38,016 nucleotides of DNA from Nautiliaceae bacterium (GCA_027035735.1 JALVUH010000079.1:1-38016), one strand, 5' to 3'. Shown: positions 23,379 to 31,356, numbered from the stretch's first letter. Translations and numbers: made by a program. Notes: generated from the letters alone by a model not told the origin.

Positions 23379-26198
23379 CTATGCTTTATAAATTTTAACT
23401 GCTGATTTTTTATAATCTGTTTCTTTACTTAATGGACAAGTTGCATCAAGTGTACATTTATTAATTAATATTTTTTCATCAAACCATGGAAGCATTACAA
23501 GACCTCTTGGAGGTTTATTTCTACCTCTTGTTTCAATTCTTGCTTTAACTTTTCCTCTTCTAGATTCAATAACTACTAAATCAAATCTTTCAAGACCTAG
23601 CTCTTTTGCATCTTCAGGATTCATGTATAATAATGCTTCTGGCATTGCACGATATAATTCTGGAACTCTCATAGTCATAGTTCCTGTATGCCACTGTTCA
23701 AGAACTCTTCCTGTACATAGCCAGAATTTATATCCTTTTGTATCATATTTAGGATCTTCCGGATGCACCATAAACGGTCTCCAGAATATTTTTGCTTTAT
23801 TTGGTAATGGATATTTTTTATGAGTTTTAGGACCTTTTAAATCACCTTTTGGAATTGCTTTAAGAAGTGGTCCATAAAATGCAAATTTATCACCAGGTTT
23901 TGCATATTTTCTTGCATATGGGTCATAATTTACATTGAATCTCCATTTTGTTTCATGTCCATTTACTACTGGCCATCTAAGTCCTCTTACTTTTTGATAT
24001 GTATCAAAGTCTGCTAAATCATGACCTCTACCAAGACCAAATTTTCTATATTCTTCCCACATAGCTTTTTGGATAAAGAAACCATATCCTTTAAATACTT
24101 TACCATCACTTCCTACAACATTTCTGAAATCTCCCTCAGCTTCAGTATTTGGATGCATTCTACCGCCTTCATCTCTAGCAATTGGATCTGGCCATGGGAA
24201 ATTTTTGCGGTATTCTTCTCTATTAAATAATACATCAAATAATGTATCTTCTGGAGAATAACCCATTGCTTTTGCTTCTTCTAATACATCTGGTAAGACT
24301 GTTCCATCAGGAAGTTTCCATTCATGCCATACTTCTTTTAATTTAAATCTTTTAGCAAATTCTGTTAATTGCCATAAATCAGGCATTGCTTCACCAGGTG
24401 CTATTACTTGTTGTCTCCAATGTTGAGTTCTTCTCTCAGCATTACCATAAGCTCCCCATTTTTCATAAATCATAGCAGATGGCAATACTAAATCAGCTAC
24501 TCTTGGAGATACTCCTGGATAACAATCACTAACTACAATGAAGTTATCCATAGTTCTTGCTGCTTTTAACCAGTGATTTGCATTTGCTGTATCTTGCCAA
24601 GGGTTATTTACTTGAGCCCATACCCATTTTAAATTACCAGCTTCAAGTTCTCTCATCATTTTTACATAATGATATCCAACTTTTGGATTAATTGTTCCAT
24701 GAGGAATTTTCCATAATTTTTCTGCTATTCTTCTGTGTTTAGGATTTGCTACAAGTAAATCTGCTGGAAGTCTGTGAGCAAATGTTCCAACTTCTCTTGC
24801 AGTACCACAAGCACTAGGTTGACCTGTAAGAGAGAATGCTCCATTTCCAGGTTCTGATTGTTTTCCAAGAAGTAGATGAATCATATAAATTTGTTCATTA
24901 ACCCAGCTTCCTCTAACATGTTGGTTGAATCCCATTGTCCAGAAAGATATTATTTTTCTGTTTGGATCACAATATAAATCAGCTAATTTTTTAAGTTTTG
25001 CTTTAAAGCTTTCAAGTGATTCGTCTTTATCACCTTTTGCTACTTTTGCTACATAATCAAGTGTATATGGTTCAAGTCCTTTTTTGAATTCTTCAAATGT
25101 AATTTCCCAATGTTTGAATGGGCCTTTTCCATTGGCATGTTTCATATACATAATATCTCCGGCTTTCCATTTACCAATTGGGCTAAGTGCTATACCTTCT
25201 TCTTCTGTTACTACTTTTTCAACTTGTTTTTCTACAGTATCTTTTTCTTTTGGAGTTACATATGGTGAATTTGGATTTCTCATACCATATCCAATATCAG
25301 GGAAACCTGTTGCAAATACTGTGTATTTTTTAACAAAATCCCAATTTACTTTATTTCTATGAACAATTTCTCTTGCGATATAGTTCATAATTGCAAGGTC
25401 AGTATTTGGTCTAAAAATAATTTCCATATCTGCAAGGTTTGAACATCTGTTTCTGTAAGTTGAAAGGTTAACTATATAATATTTATCTGGATTATTTAGT
25501 TTTGCATCAGATACCCTTGCCCATAGAATAGGATGCATTTCTGCCATATTAGCACCCCAAGTAATAACAGTATCAGTAAGTTCAATATCATCATAACAAC
25601 CAGCTGGTTCATCAATTCCAAATGTTTGATAAAATCCAACAACTGCACTTGCCATACAGTGTCTTGCATTTGGATCTAAGTTATTACTTCTCCATCCAGC
25701 TTTTACTAATTTTTCTGCTACATAACCTTCTTCAATTGTATATTGACCCGAACCAAAGATACCTATTGATGTTGGTCCATATTTGTTATAGTATTTTTTA
25801 AATTGTCTTTCCATTTCATCAAATGCTCTTTTCCAGCTAACAGGTCTAAATGGAGCATTTTTATCAAATTCACCATTTTCATTTAATCTAAGTAACGGTT
25901 GAGTTAATCTATCAGCACCATACATAATTTTGGCATTAAAATAACCTTTAATACAGTTAATTCCTCTATTAACTGGATTTAGAGGGTCACCTTTTACTGC
26001 TACACATTTATTATCTTTTGTAGCAATCATAATACCACATCCAGTTCCACAAAATCTACAAACAGCTTTGTCCCAGTGCCAGCCTTGTTGAGCTTCTTCA
26101 GCTTGTGCTTTTGCATCTTCTGGGATAGATAATCCTACAGCGCTTGCTGCTGCAACTGCTGCGGTTGTTTTAAGAAAATCTCTTCTATTCATTGACAT
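23379..26198 (-). CDS. napA: NapA, periplasmic nitrate reductase catalytic subunit (Mo-bisMGD)
   Basis: 939 aa. A Tat signal (NRRDFLKTTAAVAAASAVG) is followed by the 4Fe-4S ligands C47, C50, C54 and C82 (CRFCGTGCGI, then GINCIKGYF). The molybdenum ligand is the Cys in PNARHCMASAVVGF (C181). The rest matches the DMSO-reductase family, including the C-terminal molydopterin-binding domain (FWLCTGRVLEQWHTGTMT). It reduces nitrate to nitrite in the periplasm. The lead order napA-G-H-B-F-L-D is that of Campylobacterota. The SD AAAGGAG fits the first ATG (26198); a second ATG at 26192 is too far from it. The divergent mod operon supplies its molybdenum. Confidence 0.97.
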   Translation of the reverse strand: MSMNRRDFLKTTAAVAAASAVGLSIPEDAKAQAEEAQQGWHWDKAVCRFCGTGCGIMIATKDNKCVAVKGDPLNPVNRGINCIKGYFNAKIMYGADRLTQPLLRLNENGEFDKNAPFRPVSWKRAFDEMERQFKKYYNKYGPTSIGIFGSGQYTIEEGYVAEKLVKAGWRSNNLDPNARHCMASAVVGFYQTFGIDEPAGCYDDIELTDTVITWGANMAEMHPILWARVSDAKLNNPDKYYIVNLSTYRNRCSNLADMEIIFRPNTDLAIMNYIAREIVHRNKVNWDFVKKYTVFATGFPDIGYGMRNPNSPYVTPKEKDTVEKQVEKVVTEEEGIALSPIGKWKAGDIMYMKHANGKGPFKHWEITFEEFKKGLEPYTLDYVAKVAKGDKDESLESFKAKLKKLADLYCDPNRKIISFWTMGFNQHVRGSWVNEQIYMIHLLLGKQSEPGNGAFSLTGQPSACGTAREVGTFAHRLPADLLVANPKHRRIAEKLWKIPHGTINPKVGYHYVKMMRELEAGNLKWVWAQVNNPWQDTANANHWLKAARTMDNFIVVSDCYPGVSPRVADLVLPSAMIYEKWGAYGNAERRTQHWRQQVIAPGEAMPDLWQLTEFAKRFKLKEVWHEWKLPDGTVLPDVLEEAKAMGYSPEDTLFDVLFNREEYRKNFPWPDPIARDEGGRMHPNTEAEGDFRNVVGSDGKVFKGYGFFIQKAMWEEYRKFGLGRGHDLADFDTYQKVRGLRWPVVNGHETKWRFNVNYDPYARKYAKPGDKFAFYGPLLKAIPKGDLKGPKTHKKYPLPNKAKIFWRPFMVHPEDPKYDTKGYKFWLCTGRVLEQWHTGTMTMRVPELYRAMPEALLYMNPEDAKELGLERFDLVVIESRRGKVKARIETRGRNKPPRGLVMLPWFDEKILINKCTLDATCPLSKETDYKKSAVKIYKA

Positions 26199-26285
26199 AT
26201 TTCACTCCTTTTGGGATTTTAACAATATTATGATAACTCTTTTACAGTCTTTAAACAAGTTTTTAAGTTAAATTTAAGTAAAAAA
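26199..26285 (-). promoter_or_regulatory. napA upstream region (promoter not sharply defined)
   Basis: About 87 bp of AT-rich sequence upstream of napA. On the minus strand a possible -10 (TATCATAAT, 26235-26227) lies about 30 bp before the start codon, without a good -35. I find no clear FNR-type palindrome (TTGAT-N4-ATCAA). The GCAC repeat at 26286-26300 sits upstream of this and may act on nap, mod or both. Confidence 0.35.
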
Positions 26286-26300
26286 GCACTTATAAGGCAC
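26286..26300 (+). promoter_or_regulatory. GCAC-N7-GCAC direct repeat in the nap/mod intergenic region
   Basis: GCAC at 26286-26289 and 26297-26300, 11 bp apart, flanked by A5 and T7 tracts and with a CTTATAAG palindrome in the middle. It ends 10 bp before the -35 of the mod promoter and lies about 88 bp upstream of napA. It matches the repeats before hao and the tetraheme cytochrome. Candidate operator; binding protein unknown. Confidence 0.45.
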
Positions 26301-26310
26301 TTTTTTTAAA

Positions 26311-26339
26311 TTGACATTATTTTGAATTTAATATACAAT
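26311..26339 (+). promoter_or_regulatory. Sigma-70 promoter of the mod operon
   Basis: TTGACA (26311-26316), a 17-bp spacer and TACAAT (26334-26339). This is the closest match to consensus seen in the window. Transcription should start near 26346, right at the 5' base of the structured leader, about 150 nt before modA. Confidence 0.75.
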
Positions 26340-26345
26340 TATCAA

Positions 26346-26497
26346 AAAGGGTTTCGAGCTATATTTCCTAAGGCTTAAGCTATGGAGGTATAGCCGATAG
26401 GGTTTAATTTGAAAAAATTAAGCCTCCCGAGTTGGAAAGAAACCCTGCCTCCATAAAGGCTTTATTTCCACTCGGGAGAGCCTTTATGGAGGATAAA
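26346..26497 (+). ncRNA. Structured 5' leader of modA, probable molybdenum-cofactor (Moco) riboswitch with RBS-hiding hairpin
   Basis: Helices readable from the sequence: P1 AGGGTTTC (26348-26355) with GAAACCCT (26439-26446), 8 bp; P2 26358-26368 with 26384-26394, 11 pairs including two G-U; P3 26401-26410 with 26415-26424, ten pairs closed by a GAAA tetraloop. After P1, CCTCCATAAAGGCT (26448-26461) pairs perfectly with 26479-26492, which contains the modA SD GGAGG (26488-26492). The loop of this hairpin carries CTCGGGAG (26471-26478), the exact complement of CTCCCGAG (26424-26431) beside P3, so a pseudoknot is possible. The GCCTCCC...GAAACCCTGCCTCC signature, the GNRA-capped P3 and the location before a molybdate transporter fit the Moco RNA motif as I remember it. 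Expected action: cofactor binding favours hiding the SD. Class assignment is from memory and needs a covariance-model search. Confidence 0.75.
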
Positions 26498-27205
26498 ATG
26501 AAAAAATTTTTATTTTTTATTTTAAGTGTTAGTTTATTTGCTTCTCAAATATATGTAGCAGCTTCTGCTAATCTTACATATGTAATGCCAAGTATTGTTA
26601 AAGCTTTTAATAAAAAATATCCAAATATAAAAGTTAGATTTATAACTTCAAGTAGTGGTAAGCTTACAGCTCAAATTTTGAGAGGAGCTCCTTATGATAT
26701 TTTTTTATCTGCTAATATGAAATATCCAAAATTTCTTTATTCAAAAGGAATAGGGATTTTACCTCCTCAAATTTATGCAAGAGGGAAAATAGGTCTTTTT
26801 TCTCTTAAATATAAAAATTTATCGTTAAAAAATCTTTCAAATTATAAAACTATAGCCATTTCAAAACCTCAAACAACTCCTTATGGAAAAGCAGCGGTTG
26901 AAGCATTTAAAAATTCTAGTATTTATTCTAAAATAAAAGATAAATTAGTATATGCAGAAACAATTCCTGCTGTAATTTCTTATGTAAAAAATGGAGCTGA
27001 TGTGGGTGTTATAAGTAAATCTTTAATTTATTCAAATAATATAAAAAGAATGAAATTTTATTACAAAGATATAAATACATCACTTTATAAACCAATTAAT
27101 CAGGCCGAATTGTTAATTAGTAAAAATTTAGATGCTAAAAAATTTTATCAATTTTTATTAACGAATAAAGCAAGAAAAATATTTAAAAAATTTGGATATC
27201 AATGA
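26498..27205 (+). CDS. modA: ModA, molybdate-binding periplasmic protein
   Basis: 235 aa. The signal peptide MKKFLFFILSVSLFASQIYV leads into AASANLTYVMPSIVKAFNKK, the usual ModA start (A-A-S-L...). The SSSGKLTAQILRGAPYDIFLSA segment holds the oxyanion-binding Ser residues. A longer frame begins at 26432, but that part lies inside the leader RNA. The strong SD GGAGG (26488-26492) fits ATG 26498 and the signal peptide begins there, so this start is preferred. Molybdate is favoured over tungstate because of the Mo-dependent Nap next door, though selectivity cannot be read directly. It overlaps the next gene by 4 bp. Confidence 0.94.
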   Translation: MKKFLFFILSVSLFASQIYVAASANLTYVMPSIVKAFNKKYPNIKVRFITSSSGKLTAQILRGAPYDIFLSANMKYPKFLYSKGIGILPPQIYARGKIGLFSLKYKNLSLKNLSNYKTIAISKPQTTPYGKAAVEAFKNSSIYSKIKDKLVYAETIPAVISYVKNGADVGVISKSLIYSNNIKRMKFYYKDINTSLYKPINQAELLISKNLDAKKFYQFLLTNKARKIFKKFGYQ

Positions 27206-27567
27206 ATATAATTATCTCAAAGTTAAAAAACATCAAAAGTTTAGATAATTTAAATTTATTGTATTTTGAAGAGGTAAAAGTTTTGATTTTACAAATGAAT
27301 TTAGATATTAAAATTAATCAAAAAGCAAAACTTTATATAAAACCTACAAAGCTTTTTTTAAGTAAAGAAAAGTGTGAATTTGAAAATAGATTAAAAGTTA
27401 ATATCAAAAATATAACAAAGGGAGAAATTTTAGCTTCTATTATATGTGAATATAAAAATTTTGAAATAGAAGTTATAATGCTAAAAGAGTGTATAAATTT
27501 TGAAAATGAAGCATATTTATATTTTAAAGCAAGTGATATTTCTATTGTAGAGGTAATAAATGATTGA
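27202..27567 (+). CDS. Small TOBE/Mop-like molybdenum-binding protein between modA and modB
   Basis: 121 aa, no signal peptide. The C-terminal ~60 residues (RLKVNIKNITKGEILASIIC followed by YLYFKASDISIVEV) match a TOBE/Mop domain, which binds molybdate or related oxyanions (the 'N-x-I-x-G' turn and the closing KASDISI are typical). The N-terminal half is shorter than a ModE winged helix and shows no clear HTH. A comparable small gene lies between modA and modB in Campylobacter. It may store molybdate in the cytosol or act with ModC. It overlaps modA by 4 bp and modB by 8 bp. Confidence 0.82.
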   Translation: MNIIISKLKNIKSLDNLNLLYFEEVKVLILQMNLDIKINQKAKLYIKPTKLFLSKEKCEFENRLKVNIKNITKGEILASIICEYKNFEIEVIMLKECINFENEAYLYFKASDISIVEVIND

Positions 27568-28237
27568 TTTTACTCCTTTTATTTTATCTTTTAAGTTAGC
27601 TTTTATAGTAACATTGATTTTACTTTTTATAGGTATTCCATATGCATGGTATCTTTCAAATACAAAATCAAAAATCAAACCTTTTTTAGAGACTATTACC
27701 GCTCTTCCTATAGTATTACCTCCTTCTGTTTTAGGGTTTTATTTACTTGTATTTTTATCTCCTGATTCTTTTTTGGGAGGAGTGGTGTATAAATTATTTC
27801 ATTTAAAATTGGTTTTTTCTTTTCCAGGGCTTGTAGTAGCAAGTAGTATTTACTCTTTTCCTTTTATGATTCAGCCTATTCAGAGTGGATTTGATACGTT
27901 AAATAAAAATATTATTGAAGCTTCTTATCTTAGTGGAAAGAGTAGATTAACTACACTTTTTAAAGTTATATTGCCAAATATAAAATCTTCACTTCTTACG
28001 GCGATTGTTATTACATTTGCTCATACTATAGGAGAATTTGGAGTAGTTTTAATGGTTGGAGGATCAATTCCAGGTAAAACAGAGGTTGCTAGTGTGGCAA
28101 TTTATGATTATGTTGAAAATTTAGATTATCATTCAGCTCATATATATAGTGCAATTTTACTTATAATTAGTTTTTTGGTGTTGTTTTTTGTATATTTTAT
28201 AAATCATAATCAAAGAAAGAGATATGATTTATATTAA
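27560..28237 (+). CDS. modB: ModB, molybdate ABC transporter permease
   Basis: 225 aa with about five to six membrane helices. The permease-ATPase coupling loop (EASYLSGKSRLTTLFKVILPNIKSSLLTA) is the EAA motif of importer permeases, and AHTIGEFGVVLMVGGSIPGKT is a signature of ModB/CysT-type permeases. It forms the membrane channel for molybdate delivered by ModA. Overlaps: 8 bp with the TOBE gene and 14 bp with modC. Confidence 0.94.
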   Translation: MIDFTPFILSFKLAFIVTLILLFIGIPYAWYLSNTKSKIKPFLETITALPIVLPPSVLGFYLLVFLSPDSFLGGVVYKLFHLKLVFSFPGLVVASSIYSFPFMIQPIQSGFDTLNKNIIEASYLSGKSRLTTLFKVILPNIKSSLLTAIVITFAHTIGEFGVVLMVGGSIPGKTEVASVAIYDYVENLDYHSAHIYSAILLIISFLVLFFVYFINHNQRKRYDLY

Positions 28238-29096
28238 TGTTAGAAAAAAGTTAAGTGGTGTAATTGAAAATATGGAGTTGGAATTTAAATTAAATATTAA
28301 AAAAGGGGAGTTTTTAGCAATTATAGGAGAGAGTGGTAGTGGAAAAACTACACTTCTTAGAATTATTGCAGGCCTTGAAAAAAGTGAAGGTGAAATAATA
28401 GTAGATAAAGAAATATGGCAAAATGAAAAAATTTTTTTACCTCCTCAAAAAAGAGAAATTGGATTTGTTTTTCAAGATTTTGCGCTTTTTCCTAATATGA
28501 ATGTTTTAGAAAATTTATTATATGTAAAAAATGATAAAGATTTAGCTAATCATTTATTAAAAATTAGTGGTATAGAAAATTTAAAAAATAGATATCCAAA
28601 TACTCTTAGTGGAGGTCAAAAACAAAGAGTAGCACTTGCTAGAGCTTTGATGAGAAAGCCTAAAATTTTGCTTTTAGATGAACCTTTTTCTGCACTTGAT
28701 GAGAAAAGAAGAGAAGATTTACAAGATAGATTATATTTTTTTCATAAAGAATTTGATTTAACTACAATAATGGTTAGTCATTCTTCAAGTGAAGTATATA
28801 AATTAGCAGATAATTTGGTAGAATTAAATTATGGAAAAATAAAAAGATATGGAAATGCTAAAAAACTTTTGATAAATTCAAAAACAAGTGAAAAATTTAC
28901 AATAAGAGGAAAGCTTATTGATATAATAAAAGCAGATATTATAAATATTGCAGTAGTGAGTGTGGGGAATAATATTATTGAATGTGTAATATCTCAAAAT
29001 GAAGCAAAAAATTTAAAAATTGGAGATAATGTAATACTTTCAACGAAAGCATTTCATCCAAATATAAGGGTTATTAATGAGAATATTATTAGTTGA
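28224..29096 (+). CDS. modC: ModC, molybdate ABC transporter ATPase
   Basis: 290 aa. Walker A GESGSGKTT (near residue 36), the signature NTLSGGQKQRVALARAL, Walker B KILLLDEPFSALD and the H-loop VSHSS are all present. The last ~60 residues (FTIRGKLIDIIKADIINIAV and onward) form a TOBE-type regulatory domain, which binds molybdate in ModC. It energises ModB. The gene overlaps the response regulator start by 20 bp, so the two-component genes are part of this transcription unit. Confidence 0.94.
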   Translation: MIYINVRKKLSGVIENMELEFKLNIKKGEFLAIIGESGSGKTTLLRIIAGLEKSEGEIIVDKEIWQNEKIFLPPQKREIGFVFQDFALFPNMNVLENLLYVKNDKDLANHLLKISGIENLKNRYPNTLSGGQKQRVALARALMRKPKILLLDEPFSALDEKRREDLQDRLYFFHKEFDLTTIMVSHSSSEVYKLADNLVELNYGKIKRYGNAKKLLINSKTSEKFTIRGKLIDIIKADIINIAVVSVGNNIIECVISQNEAKNLKIGDNVILSTKAFHPNIRVINENIIS

Positions 29097-29727
29097 AGAT
29101 GATGAGTTTATTGGTGAATCAATAAAAGAGTATTTAGAGATGCAAGATAATAGGGTAGATTACTATTCTTCTCCAATAAAAGCATTAGAAGAAGTATATC
29201 CAGATCATTATGATATTTTTTTATTGGATATCAATATGCCAGAGATGAATGGATATGAACTTTACAAAGAACTTAAAAATTATGCAAAAGATGTGCCAGT
29301 TATTTTTATAACTGCTTATTCAGATATAGATCATGTAGAAAAAGCATTTGATTTAGGAGCTGCTGATTATATAAAAAAACCATTTGAGCTTAAAGAGCTT
29401 GAACTTAGAATTAAAAGACTTGTTTTTAAAAATACAAATGAAATTAAGATTACACAAAATTATAAATTTGACTTAGATAAATTGAAACTTTTTTATAAAG
29501 ATGAAGAGGTTGATTTAACTCAGAATGAAAAATATTTTCTTGAAATGCTTGTTAAAAATATAGGGCAAGTAGTGGAGCTTGAGAGACTTAAAGATTATGT
29601 ATGGGATGGAAAAGATATTTGTAATAATACAATAAGAACTCAAGTTAAAAAATTAAGAAATAAATTACATGAAAATTTCATTAAAAATATAAGAGGTATT
29701 GGATATAAGATTGAGAAGTTCAAGTGA
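29077..29727 (+). CDS. OmpR/PhoB-type response regulator
   Basis: 216 aa. The receiver domain (1-115) has the acidic pair ED(D) in LLVEDDE, phosphorylation site D51 in FLLDINMPEMNGYE, the switch Thr in FITAYSD and the conserved Lys in IKKPFE. A C-terminal winged helix (about 130-216) ends GIGYKIEKFK, with the recognition region NNTIRTQVKKLRNKL. It overlaps modC (20 bp) and the kinase gene. OmpR-type regulators typically bind direct repeats with about 10-11-bp spacing, which is what the GCAC-N7-(G/A)CAC sites show. That link is an inference. The stimulus is unknown; nitrate or another respiratory signal would fit the context. Confidence 0.93.
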   Translation: MRILLVEDDEFIGESIKEYLEMQDNRVDYYSSPIKALEEVYPDHYDIFLLDINMPEMNGYELYKELKNYAKDVPVIFITAYSDIDHVEKAFDLGAADYIKKPFELKELELRIKRLVFKNTNEIKITQNYKFDLDKLKLFYKDEEVDLTQNEKYFLEMLVKNIGQVVELERLKDYVWDGKDICNNTIRTQVKKLRNKLHENFIKNIRGIGYKIEKFK

Positions 29728-31336
29728 TTTTAAATTTGATTTAACGTTTGCCTTTGTTATTTTTGCTTTTGTAATTATTGTGATTACTACTTATACTTCA
29801 ATTTATATGTTTACAAGACTTACTACTCAAGAATTTGAAGATAAAATTAAAATTTTGGCTGAAAATATTTATTTGAACTATAAAGCAAAAGAAAATATTA
29901 TAAAAAATACAACTTTAGCTCTTGCTAAAAATGATATTTTTAATTCTACTTTTACTCCTAATGATGCTATTTTAAAATCTGTATTCAAAACAATGCTTTA
30001 TGCTAATAGTGATTTGATTCAAATAGATTATTTTAATAATTATGGAAAAAATATTATTTCTTGTAAAAAGATAAACGGAACAATATATTGTGGAAGTTCA
30101 GATAAATTTTTGAAGGTTGAAAACTTTAAAAGTGATAAAAATATTTTTTTTCAAGAAAAATTTAAAAATAATGCTATAGAATTTATTGCGTTTGCGCCTG
30201 TAAAAATAGAAAAATTCCCAGGATTTATTGAAGTAAAGGCATTAATTAAAGGATTATTTAGAAATAATAATTTTTATCATTTTATTATAATAGATAAAAA
30301 TGGAAATATTTTATTATCAGATGTTTATAAATATAAAAATTTGAATGATATATTTAGTTATTTTTTAAATAAAAAAATTTTAAAAACTAATGAAGGTTTT
30401 GTCACAGAAGGAATATATATTAAAAAATTAAATAATAAAATTAAAATGATTTTTATACAAAATAAAAATCTTATAAATAAAACAAACGAAATTTCAAAAA
30501 CTCTTACTGTTATTATGATAATTTTATCTATTTTTTTTGCTATTCCTCTTGGAATGTTTTTTTCAAGACCTTTATATACTTTTTATCAAGAGTTGGATAG
30601 AAGAGTAAAAGAAGAAATTGAAAAAAGACAAGAAAAAGAACAATTGCTTATTGCTCAAAGTAAGTTAGCAGCATTGGGTGAAATGTTAGGAAATATAGCA
30701 CATCAATGGAGACATCCATTAACTAGATTATCTCTTTTAATTCAAAATTTTGAACTTGCGGCAAGCAAAAATAGATTAACTCCTGAATTTATTGAAAAAT
30801 TTAAGACTCAAGCTAATGCTCAAATTCAATATATGTCTCAAACAATTGATGATTTTACTAATTTTTTTAAAAAAGATACAAAAAAGGTAGAATTCTGTCC
30901 AAAAGAGATAATAGAAGAAGCTTTAAAATTAATTGAGGGGAGACTTAAACAAAATAGAGTAGAAGTTAAGTTGGATTTTATAAAAACAGAATCTATTGTG
31001 GGATACAAAAGTGAATTTTCACAAGTAATATTAAATATTCTTAATAATGCCATTGATGTATTAAAAGAAAGAGATATTAAAAATAGAAAAATTTGGATTA
31101 GAATTAATGGTAAAAAAATAGAAATAGAAGATAATGCGGGAGGAATTCCAGAAGAGATAAAAGATAAAATATTTGAACCATATTTCACTACTAAATTCCA
31201 ATCTCAAGGTACAGGTATTGGACTTTATATGAGTAAAGTTATTATTAATCAACATTTTAATGGAGAACTTTATGCATATAATTCTAAAAATGGAGCTGTT
31301 TTTGTAATAGATTTATCTAAAAAAAGCACTTTTTAA
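29699..31336 (+). CDS. Membrane sensor histidine kinase
   Basis: 545 aa. A first membrane helix (~15-40), a long periplasmic domain (~40-265; cache-like, inferred from size and layout) and a second helix (~268-292) are followed by a coiled coil. The H-box GEMLGNIAHQWRHPLTRLSL has the phospho-acceptor His at about residue 335. The ATPase domain has N box NILNNAIDVL, G1 EDNAGGIPEEI, the F-box IFEPYFTTK and G2 GTGIGLYMS. The AHQWRHPL form is common in Campylobacterota kinases. The start is uncertain: TTG 29699 (29-bp overlap with the regulator) and TTG 29711 both lack a strong SD. It is the partner of the preceding response regulator; the signal is unknown. Confidence 0.92.
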   Translation: MDIRLRSSSDFKFDLTFAFVIFAFVIIVITTYTSIYMFTRLTTQEFEDKIKILAENIYLNYKAKENIIKNTTLALAKNDIFNSTFTPNDAILKSVFKTMLYANSDLIQIDYFNNYGKNIISCKKINGTIYCGSSDKFLKVENFKSDKNIFFQEKFKNNAIEFIAFAPVKIEKFPGFIEVKALIKGLFRNNNFYHFIIIDKNGNILLSDVYKYKNLNDIFSYFLNKKILKTNEGFVTEGIYIKKLNNKIKMIFIQNKNLINKTNEISKTLTVIMIILSIFFAIPLGMFFSRPLYTFYQELDRRVKEEIEKRQEKEQLLIAQSKLAALGEMLGNIAHQWRHPLTRLSLLIQNFELAASKNRLTPEFIEKFKTQANAQIQYMSQTIDDFTNFFKKDTKKVEFCPKEIIEEALKLIEGRLKQNRVEVKLDFIKTESIVGYKSEFSQVILNILNNAIDVLKERDIKNRKIWIRINGKKIEIEDNAGGIPEEIKDKIFEPYFTTKFQSQGTGIGLYMSKVIINQHFNGELYAYNSKNGAVFVIDLSKKSTF

Positions 31337-31356
31337 GCACACTATCTATTTATAAT
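31326..31356 (+). promoter_or_regulatory. Promoter of the tetraheme cytochrome gene with a GCAC-N7-GCAC direct repeat
   Basis: TATAAT at 31351-31356 is a perfect -10, 24 bp before ATG 31381. GCAC at 31326-31329 and 31337-31340 (11-bp period) ends exactly 10 bp before it, in place of a -35. The left copy lies inside the end of the kinase gene. The geometry equals that of the hao promoter. Confidence 0.6.

Noticed and set aside
26393..26401. GCCGATAG, similar to the FliA (sigma-28) -10 box
   Set aside because: It lies inside the mod leader RNA, in front of a non-flagellar gene, and no matching upstream TAAA box was seen.
26432..26497. Upstream extension of modA beginning at ATG 26432
   Set aside because: The extra residues are encoded by the folded leader; the SD GGAGG and the signal peptide both point to ATG 26498.
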